From positions 293,433,217-293,497,216 of the forward strand of contig OZ024740.1 of NCBI GenBank assembly GCA_964016885.1: 64,000 nt of DNA. Direction: 5' to 3'. Within the stretch, counting starts at the first letter, position 1. Each line of letters begins with the position of its first letter. Below are positions 43,847 to 53,599 of the stretch, in pieces. The position numbers and the translations under genes were made by a program. Under the pieces are notes generated by a model, which was not told where the DNA came from, did not search any database, and was given only the letters and a program-made list of their open reading frames with translations. Origin of the DNA: Eledone cirrhosa (taxonomy: Eukaryota; Mollusca; Cephalopoda; Octopoda; Eledonidae).

Positions 43847-44064
43847 CCCTTTAGCATTTAAACCAACCATATCCAACCAGAATTCTCTCATCTTTTTCTA
43901 TTTAAACTGGTCATAACTGACCATTCATACTGACATTAGGGTATTGTTCTCAAAATGAAAATATCAAAATCTCATAGATTCAGTATTATGTGATAATTAT
44001 ATGAGGTAAAGCCTTTACTGCAAAAATACAATAATATATAGAGAGTAATGTAAATGCTAAAGGG
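43847..44064 (+). mobile_element. MITE, family 1
   Basis: Ends CCCTTTAGCATTTAAACC and TAAATGCTAAAGGG. The right flank is TTAA and the left flank TTAT. The interior matches the copies at 24307 and 55853. Confidence 0.8.
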
Positions 44065-44377
44065 TTAAATGTGCATGTAGGTCTGCATTATATTTGTATG
44101 GGACACGGTATAATTGTGAATACATGTGTGTGTCTGTGTGTGTGTGTATGTGTATTTAGAGATGGAAGTCTTAGTACCAGTTTGCTGTTGCTTTTGTTGT
44201 TTTGGCCCACTTGGCACCACGGTTAAACCTGACCTATGATAAAAGAAAATTGAACAATGGCCATCCATTTTTGTTGCTGTTGTGTTCAACAATATCGTAC
44301 ACCAGACTACATTAGCTAATATATCTTTTTTATTATGGTAGGGTGTGGTATGATAGAGATTCATTATTATTTCTAAA
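44065..44377. other. Unannotated stretch
   Basis: (TG)n-like tract at 44120-44150. No gene. Confidence 0.45.
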
Positions 44378-44563
44378 GGCGGTGGATTGACAGTATCGGT
44401 AGAGGGTCGGACGCCATGCTTTCCAACATAGTTACGTCCCTTTATGATCTGAGTTCAAATCCCGCCGAGGTTGACTTTGCCTTTCATCCTTACGGGGTCG
44501 ATAAAATAAAGTACCAGTAATGCACTGGGTAATTGCTGGCCTTGTGCCTAAAGTAGAAACAAT
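44378..44563 (+). repeat. Octopus-type tRNA SINE with target duplication
   Basis: Near-consensus copy (head GGTGGATTGACAGTATCGG, box B GAGTTCAAATCCCGCC). An 18-bp direct repeat (ATTATTATTTCTAAAGGC) flanks it at 44363-44380 and 44562-44579, the target duplication of a recent insertion. Confidence 0.92.
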
Positions 44564-44815
44564 TATTATTTCTAAAGGCTCCTCATAGTCTCATGTGTAT
44601 GTGAGAGAGTGATAGTGAGGAACAGAAAGAGAGTATGTATATGTATGTGGTATATGTATGTGTTATGTGTGTGTGTATGTGCATGTGTGTTAGTGAGCAA
44701 TATATGTGTATATGTATTTATTATTATACTTATATATTTAGTGATGTAAGTGTTTAGAGGAATTTTTGTATGTTTGCATGTATTTTGTAAGCATGTGTGT
44801 GAATATATATATATA
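44564..44815. other. Unannotated stretch
   Basis: TG-rich with (TA)n just before the next LINE copy. Confidence 0.45.
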
Positions 44816-45850
44816 CATAACAGAGGAGTTTAAGACTGGCTTCCCATGGGAACTTCTCTATGCTGATGATCTGGTTCTTATAGCAGAATCAGTAGAGGAG
44901 CTTGAAAAGAAATTCTGGCTATGGAAACAGCAGTTGGAATGAAGAACACTGAAAGTGAACATAGCTAAGACAAAAGTGTTGATAAGTAGAAAAGAGGACA
45001 AAACTCTGATTGATTCCATCAGGGAAATGGTCATGTTCGATATATAGAAAAGGAACTGGCATAAATTCTATAAAATGTACACAATGCAGATCTTGGGTAC
45101 ACAAGAGATGTAGCGGGATAGCAAGCAAACTAACAGGTAGGGAGAAATACGTATGCAGTAGATGTACAGGGAAAGTAGACAGTAGTAATCGCAGTGATAG
45201 ACACATCTTTCAAATGCAAGAGGGCGCTATAGAAGTGGTGGATAGCTTCCGGTACCTAGGTGATCAGATTAGCATGGGAGAGGGGTGTTCCGAGGCCATA
45301 GTATCTCAAATAAGGATGGGTTGGAAGAAGTTTAGGGAGCTGCTTCCTCTGTTGACAAAGAAAGGTTTCTCCCTGCATACCAAAGGCCGGTTATATGATG
45401 CCTGTGTGAGATGTGTGATGCTGCATGGTAGTGAGACATGGGCAGCAACTGCAGAGGATACGTGATGGCTGGAGAGAGATGAGGCAAGTATGCTCCGTTG
45501 GATGTGCAATGTCAATGTGCGTGAACGACCAAGCATAGATGAGTTGAGAGAGCAACTGTGTATAAGAGGGATAAGTTGTGGTGTGCGGGACAGAAGGCTG
45601 AGATGATATGGACATGTGATGTGCATGGAGGATGACCACTGGGTAAATAAATGCCAAGAAATCCCAGTAGAAGGAAGACGCAGTAGAGGAAGACCAAAAA
45701 AACATGGGTGGGGGTGGTGCGAGCAGATCTCAGATCGCTGAAGCTCGCGGAGGAGATGACGAAGGACCGTGACAAGTGGAGAGATGCTGAATAGGACCTG
45801 TCCCACCCTTGCAAGCAGGGAAAAGCAGACGTAAAATGATGATGATGATG
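44816..45850 (+). pseudogene. LINE (PHD-finger family), second subfamily, 5'-truncated
   Basis: Starts at the reverse transcriptase motif C region (ELLYADDLVLIAESVEEL), then a damaged finger (CSIYRKG, the second Cys replaced by Tyr; CTQCRSWVHKRC; CSRC), FRYLGDQISMGEGCSEA and VMLHGSETWA. A TGA at about 45463 and at least one frameshift near 45005 break the frame. The C-terminus (RPKKTW..VVRADLRSL) continues to about 45795. The 3' tail is very short: CCCTTGCAAGCAGGGAAAAG then (GAT)n. That tail equals the end of the type B SINEs. Confidence 0.88.
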
Positions 45851-45857
45851 ATGATGA

Positions 45858-45921
<64 letters not shown>

Positions 45922-46078
45922 TCATATATATATATATATTTGATATATATTTATCCTCATCGAGCCCCCATTGGATTTTAGTCTTCACATTTATTATTAT
46001 TACTATATATATATATATATATATCATCATCATCATCATCGTATTTATATCCATTTTTCCACAGCTTTCTCCTAGCAA
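45851..46078. repeat. (TA)n and (ATC)n tracts
   Basis: (TA)n at 45861-45920 and 46002-46023, then (ATC)n at 46024-46040 leading into a short LINE-tail remnant. Open frames here are artefacts. Confidence 0.85.
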
Positions 46079-46865
46079 CTGGTATTTAGTGCATGCATGT
46101 TTTTGAAATAGCCTCTGAGAGGATGTAGAGAAAATATTTATGGCTTAGTCACGTGAATAGACTGTGTCTGCCTATGAACTTTGCAGGCTCCTGTGAGAGA
46201 CTGGTTTTAAACGCAATATATAGTAATATTGCTATTTTGTTGATGTACTTCTCAGCCAACTTATGATAAAGAAATCCCTTAGAGTCCATCAATGTCTATT
46301 GTAAAATAGAAATTTAAATGAATAATTAATGAGAGCCACACTTTAACCCTCCTCCCATTTCCTTCCAAAACAGGATATATCTTTGCTCACTTAAGTCACA
46401 TCATTTTGAATAATTTATTAAATATCACTCATTTAATGCAAAGAAACGAAAAAAAGCAATTTTCAAGCTGGTCATAAAAAAGATTAAATGTATTTTTAAG
46501 TTCTATTAATAGTCATTTTGTCTTGCCACATCTCACCAATACAAATCAGCAGTGATACAGAGATGGTTATGTGTGGTTCCAGTCACTAATCACCTACTTA
46601 GCAGTGAAGCTACTCTCCAGTCTTCATCATTCTGTATGAATGTTTTATGTCTATAAACAAACCATAGAAAAGAGAAAAAATATAGTTTCATGCACAGCAA
46701 CAGTTGAGCCTATTTACAAAGTTGAGCTATTATCAAGAGAGCTTTTATGTTCTATGTTCAAAACCCCACAAGGTCAAGCTTACCTTTTTTTTTATCTTAG
46801 TAGGGTCCATAAAATAATCAATAACTGGAATACCCTCTCCATCAAATTTCAGTCTTTATCCCTTG
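46079..46865. other. Unannotated stretch
   Basis: No gene. A degraded SINE body may lie at 46755-46830 (CCCACAAGGTCAAGCTTACC). The 121-codon frame at 46640-47005 runs through this and the next SINE and is spurious. Confidence 0.45.
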
Positions 46866-47053
46866 GGTGGATTGGCAGTATCGGTAGAGGGTCGGACGCC
46901 ATGCTTTCCAGCATAGTTACGTCCCTTTACGATCTGAGTTCAAATCCCGCCGAGGTTGACTTTGCCTTTCATCCTTACGGGGTCGATAAAATAAAGTACC
47001 AGTAATGCACTGGGTAATTGGTGGCCTTGTGCCAAAAGTAGAAACAATTATTA
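46866..47053 (+). repeat. Octopus-type tRNA SINE
   Basis: Consensus-like copy (GATTGGCAGTATCGGTAGAG, GAGTTCAAATCCCGCC, GGGTCGATAAAATAAAG, AGTAGAAACAATTATTA). Confidence 0.92.
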
Positions 47054-47111
47054 TAAGAGCAATTGAAGGGTGATGAATTGAAAAACTCATTAGGGCCTCA
47101 CACATTTAGTT

Positions 47112-47395
47112 ATGGAGGCATGTGGCTTAATGGTAAGGGTATTGGACTTATGATCATAATGTCATGGATTCAATTCCTGGGGTGGATTGTGTGTCTTGTT
47201 TTTGATTTTAAAAAAACACTTAATTTCACATTGCTCAAATATACACAGCTGAAAAATGAGTACCAGCAATAGCTGAGGTTTAACCCTGTGATGGATGGGC
47301 GTCCTGCCCAGTTGGGATTCTTCTAGTCTCAGTCACTTAGCGGCATAGAAACTGGGATAAGTGCTGGCCTGACAAGCCTCTTGGCTTGAGACAGA
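47112..47395 (+). repeat. tRNA-derived SINE, second family
   Basis: GGAGGCATGTGGCTTAATGG (box A), GGATTCAATTCCTGGGG (box B), AACCCTGTGATGGATGGGCG, and the CTCTTGGCTTGAGACAGA end. Most complete copy of this family in the window. Confidence 0.8.
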
Positions 47396-47580
47396 CTTTA
47401 GAACTTAGATTTACTTATGGCTCTAGATTCTGATTCCAAATCCAATTGAAGGTGACTTTGCTTTTCATCCTTTCAGGATCGATAACACACAGTATCAGCC
47501 AAGTACTGAAGTTGGTTTATTTGATTTCCCCTCCCCCAAATTACTGGTCTGGTGCCTTATATCAGTAATCGTTTTGAATT
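47396..47580 (+). repeat. Diverged octopus-type SINE
   Basis: 5' truncated. CTTTTCATCCTTTCAGGATCG body and TCAGTAATCGTTTTGAAT end are recognisable but diverged. Confidence 0.6.
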
Positions 47581-47880
47581 ATAAGAGCAACTGAGTAAAA
47601 ATACTGTGAATATACTCCCCCAGGCAGAGACATGGTCATGTGGTTTTAGGTTTGGGTGTTCTCTCCATCACATTGGGCTAGTGTCTTCTACCATTGATTC
47701 AGGTTTATCAAATTTTTGTTGGTACGATTTGTAGATAGACACCATGAGAAGTTCTATGAAAAATTCTGAATGGTTATGGCAGGAATTCTTTTGAAAATAG
47801 GTCAGCTCATTCAGGATTGACTTGGGGCTAAATAACATCACTACAACAACAAAAACACTAAATCCTTATACAATAATAAT
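47581..47880. other. Unannotated stretch
   Basis: No feature recognised. Confidence 0.45.
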
Positions 47881-47994
47881 TTAATCTTTTTGTTACCAAT
47901 CCAGTCAAAACCAGCTCTGGTTCTATGAAATAAAACCACTCATCATAAAGGATTCCAATTTAAATTAAAATCTTCCAATATAATTTTATATAAG

Positions 47995-48392
47995 GTATTT
48001 TACGAAGGTATCTTAGCCCTTATGACGTTATTATTATTAATATTACTGCTGTTTTCTGCTGTGTATTATTTCGGATTTACCCTGTTTTTCTGTTGTATTA
48101 TTTCGGATTTACCATGCGGTCTTGAAGGCGACCCTCAGTGCCTACCTCACAATTTCCCTCCCTCCAACCCCATCACACCGCCATAGCCTATTCGGCCAAT
48201 CAAACCCCAGCATGCCATTTCTATGGCTGCTGCTGCTACTACTACTACTACCTAACTAACTCTCTCCTCCCCTGTCGCAGCCCAACACACCCTGCCATTA
48301 TCCCACCACCACTTCTAGCCCTCAATTTTCCCACCGTTATGGATGGATGAGCTGAGAATAAATTTGAGCAACTCTGAATCAATAGATGAAAT
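47995..48392 (+). promoter_or_regulatory. 5' UTR of the intact LINE
   Basis: Extends from the MITE junction to the start codon. It has a near-duplicate stretch (TGTATTATTTCGGATTTACC twice, at about 48060 and 48095) and a Pro/Cys-poor CT-rich part with CTGCTGCTGCTACTACTAC. In RTE-like elements this region holds the internal promoter; no specific promoter element is recognised. The exact 5' end is inferred from the MITE break. Confidence 0.6.
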
Positions 48393-51300
48393 ATGAATCT
48401 GCGAGCTACCAAGCACCCACGTGAAGTGCCAACCCAGAGACCCTTCCCTACGAGTGTCGACAAATGCCCAAAACTCCGAGTTGGTACCATCAATGTAGGC
48501 TCAATGAAAGGAAGAGCAGGAGAAATCGTAGAAATGCTAGAGCAAAAGGAAATTGATGTATGCTGTGTGCAAGAGACTAGATGGAGAAGAGAGTCTGCCA
48601 GAGTCCTCGTAGGAAAAAGTCGGTGCTACAAATTTTTCTGGGTGGGAAATGACGATGGGATGGGTGGTGTAGGTATACTACTAGCTGACAAGTGGGTAGA
48701 TAAAGTAATCTCAGTGTACAGGGTAAATGCAAGAATCATTAAACTCAGACTAGTCCTGAATAAAACAATTATCACAATAATATCAGCTTACTCACCCCAA
48801 TCGGGGCTGCCAGACGAACTTAAGGATAGGTTTTACGAGTCCCTAATGCACACTACTGCTCTAACAGACGAAAAAGACTTCCTAATCATCGCAGGAGATT
48901 TTAACGGACACGTAGGTAAACACTGCGACGGCTTCAATAGAGTACATGGAGGCCATGGGGTTAGCACAAGGAATGAGGAAGGATTCAGACTTCTAGAATT
49001 CTGCGATGCCAATGACATGTCGATATGTAACACAAACTTTAAAAAACCCGACAACCACCTGATCACCTATAGATCAGGGGAACACTCTAGTCAGTTAGAT
49101 TTTATCCTCATCAGAGGACGTGACAGATGGATGGTCGTAAACACAAAAGCCTTCCCTAGTGAGGAATGTACATCCCAACATAGCTTAGTTGTCAGCGACC
49201 TCACGGTCAGAACTAGACGAACCCGGAAACAGAGGCCAACCTGGAGAAGAAAGATCTGGAAGCTGAAAGTCCCCTCAATGAGTAACAGATTTAAAGATAT
49301 TTTACTCAACGCCTACGACAGTAAAGAAGAACAGATAGAGACATTTAATGTAGAAGAGAACTGGGAGTTGCTAAAAAATAATTTACTAGAGGCGACGGAT
49401 GAGGTCTGTGGCTGGAGTAAGACCTCAAGCAGGAGGAGAGTGACTTGGTGGTGGAACAATAAGGTAGATGAAGCAGTTAAGGCCAAGAGACAGGCATGGA
49501 AAGAATGGAAGAACGGGGGGAGCAGGGTACATTACATAGAGACCAAGAGGGAAGCTAGGCCACAAGTATACTTAGCTAGGAGGGAAGCAGAGGATAGAAA
49601 ATTCAAGCATGTTTTGCAACGTGAGGACCAGAAACAGGAGGTATTCAAGATTGCGAGGCAGTGTGTCAGAGATAGTTGTGATGTAATTGGAGAGAAGTGT
49701 ATCCGGAATGATAAAGGTGAGCTTGCCCTCACAAGTGCTGAGAAGAAAGATGCATGGAAGAGTCATTATGATAGATTACTAAATGAGGAGAATGCATGGG
49801 AAGAAGAGACCCTACCCCAAGTAGACCCTATAGAGGGACCAGCAGTACAAGTCAGCAGCAGCATAGTAAGTAAGGCAATCAAAGATATGAAGATGGGGAA
49901 GGCAACCGGTCCATCGGGTATAGCTGCCGAGATGCTGAAGGCATCTGGGTCTGTAGGTCACACTATAACCACACGTATCGTTAACCAGGTAATACTAGAA
50001 GGTGCCATACCAAAAGATTGGTGCAGTAGCATCATTGTCAACTGCTACAAAGGTAAAGGCGATGCACTTGATAGAGGAAACTATAGAGGTATAAAGTTGA
50101 TAGACCAGGTCATGAAAGTAACAGAAAGAGTTATAGCACAGCTGATTAGGGACCGGGTGAAAATAGACGAGATGCAATTTGGGTTTGTACCAGGAAGAGG
50201 CACCACTGATGCCCTCTTCCTTGTGAGGCAATTACAGGAAAAGTACCTAGCTAAAAGTAAGCCACTCTACTTGGCATTTGTCGACCTTGAGAAAGCCTTT
50301 GACAGAGTTCTACGTGCTGTAATCTGGTGGGCTCTTAAAAAACTAGGAGTAGATGAATGGCTTGTGAAAGCGGTACAAGCCATGTATAGGGGAGCAGTCA
50401 GCAAAGTTAGGATTAGCAATGAGTATAGCGAGGAATTTAGCGCACAGGTTGGGGTCCACCAGGGCTCTGTTCTTAGCCCTCTCCTGTTCATCATAGTCCT
50501 GCAAGCAATAACGGAGGAGTTTAAGACCGGATGCCCATGGGAACTCCTGTATGCTGATGACCTTGCACTCATAGCTGAATCTATGGTAGAACTAGAGAAT
50601 AAATTCCAAACTTGGAAGCAAGGACTAGAAAGAAAGGGTCTCAAAGTCAACATGACAAAGACTAAGGTCCTTGTAAGTAGACAAGAAAACAGAACCCAGA
50701 TCCCCTCAGGGAAATGGCCTTGCTCAGTATGTAGGAAAGGTGTAGGTAGGAACTCCATTCTCTGCCCCAAATGCAAACAATGGGTACACAAGAGATGTAG
50801 CGGGATCTCAGGAAGCTTAATTAAGAATGTAGGATTCACATGCAGCAGCTGTGCTGAGACAGCAAGCAGCAAACAGCCACAGGAAACAAGTACCACTAAT
50901 CTCTGGGAGGGCCCTGTAGAAACAGTAGACAGCTTCTGCTACCTAGGTGACCGAATTAGCAGCGGAGGTGGGTGTTCAGAAAGTACAATAACTAGGGTAA
51001 GAACGGGATGGAAGAAGTTTAGGGAACTACTACCACTGCTAGCTGCAAAAGGCTTCTCCCTCAGAATGAAAGGCAGACTGTATGATGCGTGTATCCGAAC
51101 AGCGATGTTGCATGGTAGTGAGACCTGGGCGCTGAAGGTGGAAGACTTATGTAGATTAGAGAGAAATGAAGCCTGCATGCTCCGATGGATGTGTAACAGT
51201 AATATACGTGAACGACAAAGCATAAATGAATTGAGAGAGAGACTGAGCATAAGAGGAATCAAATGCTGTGTGCAGGAGAGGCGGCTGCGCTGGTATGGAC

Positions 51301-51515
51301 ATGTGATGCGTATGAAGGATGACAGCTGCATAAAAAGGTGCAGAGCACTAGAAGTTGATGGAAACCACGGAGTGGGGAGACCCAAGATGACCTGGGATGA
51401 GGTGATAAAAGCCGACCTTACCCAATTACACCTCTCAAAGACAATGACACACGACCGTGACTTCTGGCGTCACGCAGTAATACAGAGTACCCGACCTCCC
51501 ATGGGTACAAGCTGA
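48393..51515 (+). CDS. Intact LINE endonuclease-reverse transcriptase with internal PHD-type finger
   Basis: A 1040-residue polyprotein of a non-LTR retrotransposon, which would nick DNA and prime reverse transcription of its own RNA. An apurinic-type endonuclease occupies about residues 28-270, with E61 (VQETRW), D169/N171 (AGDFNGHVG), D236 (SQLDFIL) and H263 (SQHSLVV). The reverse transcriptase covers about 480-890, with D631 (FVDLEKAFDRV), QGSVLSPLLF at 690-699 and YADD at 720-723. A C4HC3 zinc finger (C777, C780, C791, C794, H799, C802, C817, C820) lies after motif D and before YLGD (850-853). The C-terminal domain has LHGSETWAL, RRLRWYGHVMRM and GRPKMTWDE. The start is the first ATG after an in-frame TGA at 48387. 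No stop or frameshift is seen, so it may be active. The tail structure suggests an RTE-like clade, but this is not certain. Confidence 0.95.
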   Translation: MNLRATKHPREVPTQRPFPTSVDKCPKLRVGTINVGSMKGRAGEIVEMLEQKEIDVCCVQETRWRRESARVLVGKSRCYKFFWVGNDDGMGGVGILLADKWVDKVISVYRVNARIIKLRLVLNKTIITIISAYSPQSGLPDELKDRFYESLMHTTALTDEKDFLIIAGDFNGHVGKHCDGFNRVHGGHGVSTRNEEGFRLLEFCDANDMSICNTNFKKPDNHLITYRSGEHSSQLDFILIRGRDRWMVVNTKAFPSEECTSQHSLVVSDLTVRTRRTRKQRPTWRRKIWKLKVPSMSNRFKDILLNAYDSKEEQIETFNVEENWELLKNNLLEATDEVCGWSKTSSRRRVTWWWNNKVDEAVKAKRQAWKEWKNGGSRVHYIETKREARPQVYLARREAEDRKFKHVLQREDQKQEVFKIARQCVRDSCDVIGEKCIRNDKGELALTSAEKKDAWKSHYDRLLNEENAWEEETLPQVDPIEGPAVQVSSSIVSKAIKDMKMGKATGPSGIAAEMLKASGSVGHTITTRIVNQVILEGAIPKDWCSSIIVNCYKGKGDALDRGNYRGIKLIDQVMKVTERVIAQLIRDRVKIDEMQFGFVPGRGTTDALFLVRQLQEKYLAKSKPLYLAFVDLEKAFDRVLRAVIWWALKKLGVDEWLVKAVQAMYRGAVSKVRISNEYSEEFSAQVGVHQGSVLSPLLFIIVLQAITEEFKTGCPWELLYADDLALIAESMVELENKFQTWKQGLERKGLKVNMTKTKVLVSRQENRTQIPSGKWPCSVCRKGVGRNSILCPKCKQWVHKRCSGISGSLIKNVGFTCSSCAETASSKQPQETSTTNLWEGPVETVDSFCYLGDRISSGGGCSESTITRVRTGWKKFRELLPLLAAKGFSLRMKGRLYDACIRTAMLHGSETWALKVEDLCRLERNEACMLRWMCNSNIRERQSINELRERLSIRGIKCCVQERRLRWYGHVMRMKDDSCIKRCRALEVDGNHGVGRPKMTWDEVIKADLTQLHLSKTMTHDRDFWRHAVIQSTRPPMGTS
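50721..50852 (+). other. C4HC3 (PHD-type) zinc finger inside the LINE reverse transcriptase
   Basis: Residues 777-820 of the ORF: spacing C-x2-C-x10-C-x2-C-x4-H-x2-C-x14-C-x2-C with a Trp before the His (QWVHKRC), as in PHD fingers. All eight ligands are also present in the copies at 37330-38780 and 39939-42520. PHD fingers usually read histone tails; a chromatin-targeting role here is inference. Confidence 0.85.
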
Positions 51516-51818
51516 AGCATATAGACAATATGCCCCCACACCCCCCACCACAAGGTGGTTGTGGAGGTGCCACGGCAAAAAAGCACCCAGCCCACACTGT
51601 AAAGTAGACGTGTAGGCGCCACGAAAAAGCACCCAGCACTCACTGTAAATGAGGTTGGTGTTAGGAAGGGCATCCAGCTGTAGAAATCAAGCCAAATCAG
51701 TTCCTATATGAGCAAGGCATGGTCAGCCGACCAGACACTGCCCACAACAGGACAACCCGTCTAACCCATGCTAGCGTGGAAGAACGGACGTAAAACGGTG
51801 ATGATGATGATGATGATG
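51516..51818 (+). other. 3' UTR and (GAT)n tail of the intact LINE
   Basis: Two units with CACTGTAAA and TGTAGGCGCCACG-like sequence (51590-51650), then GTTAGGAAGGGCATCCAGC, GACAACCCGTCTAACCCATG and GGACGTAAAACGGTGATG running into (GAT)n. A microsatellite tail instead of poly(A) is typical of RTE-class LINEs. The last about 180 bases equal the 3' part of type A SINEs. Confidence 0.88.
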
Positions 51819-51912
51819 AAGAACCTTACATTAAGTTACTATCTTAATGATGAAATGATTAATAATTTTTTGTATATCCCTAAAAATTCTTCATTAATTA
51901 ATTGAAATAGAG

Positions 51913-52096
51913 GGCGGTGGATTGGCAGTATCGGTAGAGGGTTGGACGCCATGCTTTCCAGCATAGTTACGTCCCTTTACGATCTGAGCTCAAATCCCGC
52001 CGAGGTTGACTTTGCCTTTCATCCTTACGGGGTCGATAAAATAAAGTACCAGTAATGCACTGGGTTATTGCTGGCCTTGTGCCTAAAGTAGAAACA
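51913..52096 (+). repeat. Octopus-type tRNA SINE with 20-bp target duplication
   Basis: Near-consensus copy inside MITE family 2. ATTAATTAATTGAAATAGAG is present on both sides (51893-51912 and 52097-52116). Box A GGCAGTATCGGTAGAGGG and box B GAGCTCAAATCCCGCC are visible. Confidence 0.95.
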
Positions 52097-52152
52097 ATTA
52101 ATTAATTGAAATAGAGTGTATTTCATAAGAAATACTGCCATGAAAGGGTTAA

Positions 52153-52904
52153 TAAACAATGTTACAATCACAATAGTATCACTGCACACAATAACATGGT
52201 GTTCAGCAATCCATTAAAAATGAATGACAATTGTTACAGTGCTGGCTATTATGACTGTGTTTAGTATTTGTTAGGCATGGCTATGTGGTTAAAATGTTTT
52301 ATTCACAATCATGTGGTGGAAAGAAACTCTCAGGAGAGCTGGATAGCAGAAGGTCTTCAGAGAAGAAACTCACCCTCAAGCGAGTGTTTTGGCCCTTGAA
52401 TTTTACTGCAAAGCCCATTTAATTTTGTTCATCCTTACTGCAAAGCCCATTTAAAGCCTTCTAGTTAACCAATGGTTTGTAAGTGGTGTTTGGTAAACAT
52501 ACATTGTATTACAACCAAAGGCTCTTCGACCATGACCACTTCATCTGTTTGAGATAATAAAACCAAGAGCACCATAGGTAAAACAGATCAAATGATCTCT
52601 CTGTAATGAACGTTGAACATATACTTCCAGTATCAACATCAGAGTTGCTCACACTAAATCTAGAAAATGTAACTTTTAAATTATAGCAAGTAAAAAACGC
52701 TATATCTGTTTGTGGTGGAGTTGATAACGTTAGAACTCAATGTGGCCTTGAAAAGATGGTTTCAGCAAGATAGTAAGTTCAGTAGTTTTTGTGAGAGGTG
52801 CTCATTGTATAAGGTTTCCTCAAAGAATCTGCTCAAGTTACAGAGTCATTTATATATGTGTATGTGTAGTGAATAAAAGTCAGCATTGTTTTACAATCAT
52901 TTCA
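52153..52904. other. Unannotated stretch
   Basis: No recognised gene or repeat. TTACTGCAAAGCCCATTTAA is duplicated in tandem around 52403-52455. Confidence 0.5.
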
Positions 52905-53051
52905 GACACACACACACACGCACGCACGCACGCACGCACGCACGCACACACACACAAACCCTCTGAAACGATCATAAAATAAGGAACTAATTAACTACTT
53001 AACTCTGACTTTTGTTTTGTTTTCATTATTCTACACACACACACACACACA

Positions 53052-53090
<39 letters not shown>

Positions 53091-53101
53091 TTATATATAT
53101 G

Positions 53102-53150
<49 letters not shown>

Positions 53151-53295
53151 GTATATATATACGTATATATATATGCCATCTAAACCCATACTAGCATGGA
53201 AGATAGATGTTAAATGATGATGATGATGATGTGATGATGATGATATGTGTAAATAATAATGATGATGATGATGATGATGATATATATATATATAT
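52905..53295. repeat. (CA)n, (CACG)n, (TA)n and (GAT)n tracts
   Basis: (CACG)n at 52917-52945, (CA)n at 53032-53090, (TATG)n to about 53170, then two LINE/SINE tail remnants ending in (GAT)n (CTAGCATGGAAGATAGATG). Confidence 0.9.
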
Positions 53296-53490
53296 AAGTT
53301 TAATATAGAAATCATTTCTACAGGTCTAGAACTGTTTCATTCAAAATAAATAATCAGGAAAGCCAGCAGTCCTTGTAATGAAACAATTCTAGTCCCGTAA
53401 AACCCATCTCTATATTAAACTTGATGTTTACACTCTACATATGTATTGAGTACCTCACTAACTATGGTTACTCCTGACTGAACCCAGAAC
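53296..53490 (-). mobile_element. Inverted-repeat element, relative of 4255-4543
   Basis: Arms 53296-53341 and 53377-53422 (AAGTTTAATATAGA against its complement). 53428-53490 on the minus strand matches 4187-4245 (AGAGTGTAAACATCA, GTAACCA). The former hammerhead-like box reads CTGATTA...GAAAC on the minus strand and is degraded. Confidence 0.55.
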
Positions 53491-53599
53491 TTATATATAT
53501 ATCACCATCATGATCATCATTGTTTTATGTGCATTTTTTCATGCTAACATGGGTTAAACGAGTTGTTTCTCCAGCAACAACTGTAAAAAGCACAAAAAA
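53491..53599. other. LINE-tail remnant
   Basis: CATCATTGTTTTATGTGCAT then CATGCTAACATGGGTTAAAC is the minus-strand 3' end of a LINE/SINE copy, running into the minisatellite. Confidence 0.6.

Larger units (their letters stand above)
47885..52148. mobile_element. MITE family 2 split by a LINE and a SINE
   Basis: One MITE copy survives in three pieces: 47885-47994, about 51819-51912 and 52097-52148, bounded by TTAA at 47881-47884 and 52149-52152. Read together the pieces follow the uninterrupted copy at 56369-56600 (TTCTATGAAATAAAACC, ATTTTATATAAGAACC, CATTAATTAATTGAAATAG, ATGAAAGGG). The full-length LINE sits in the first gap and a SINE in the second. Confidence 0.8.
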
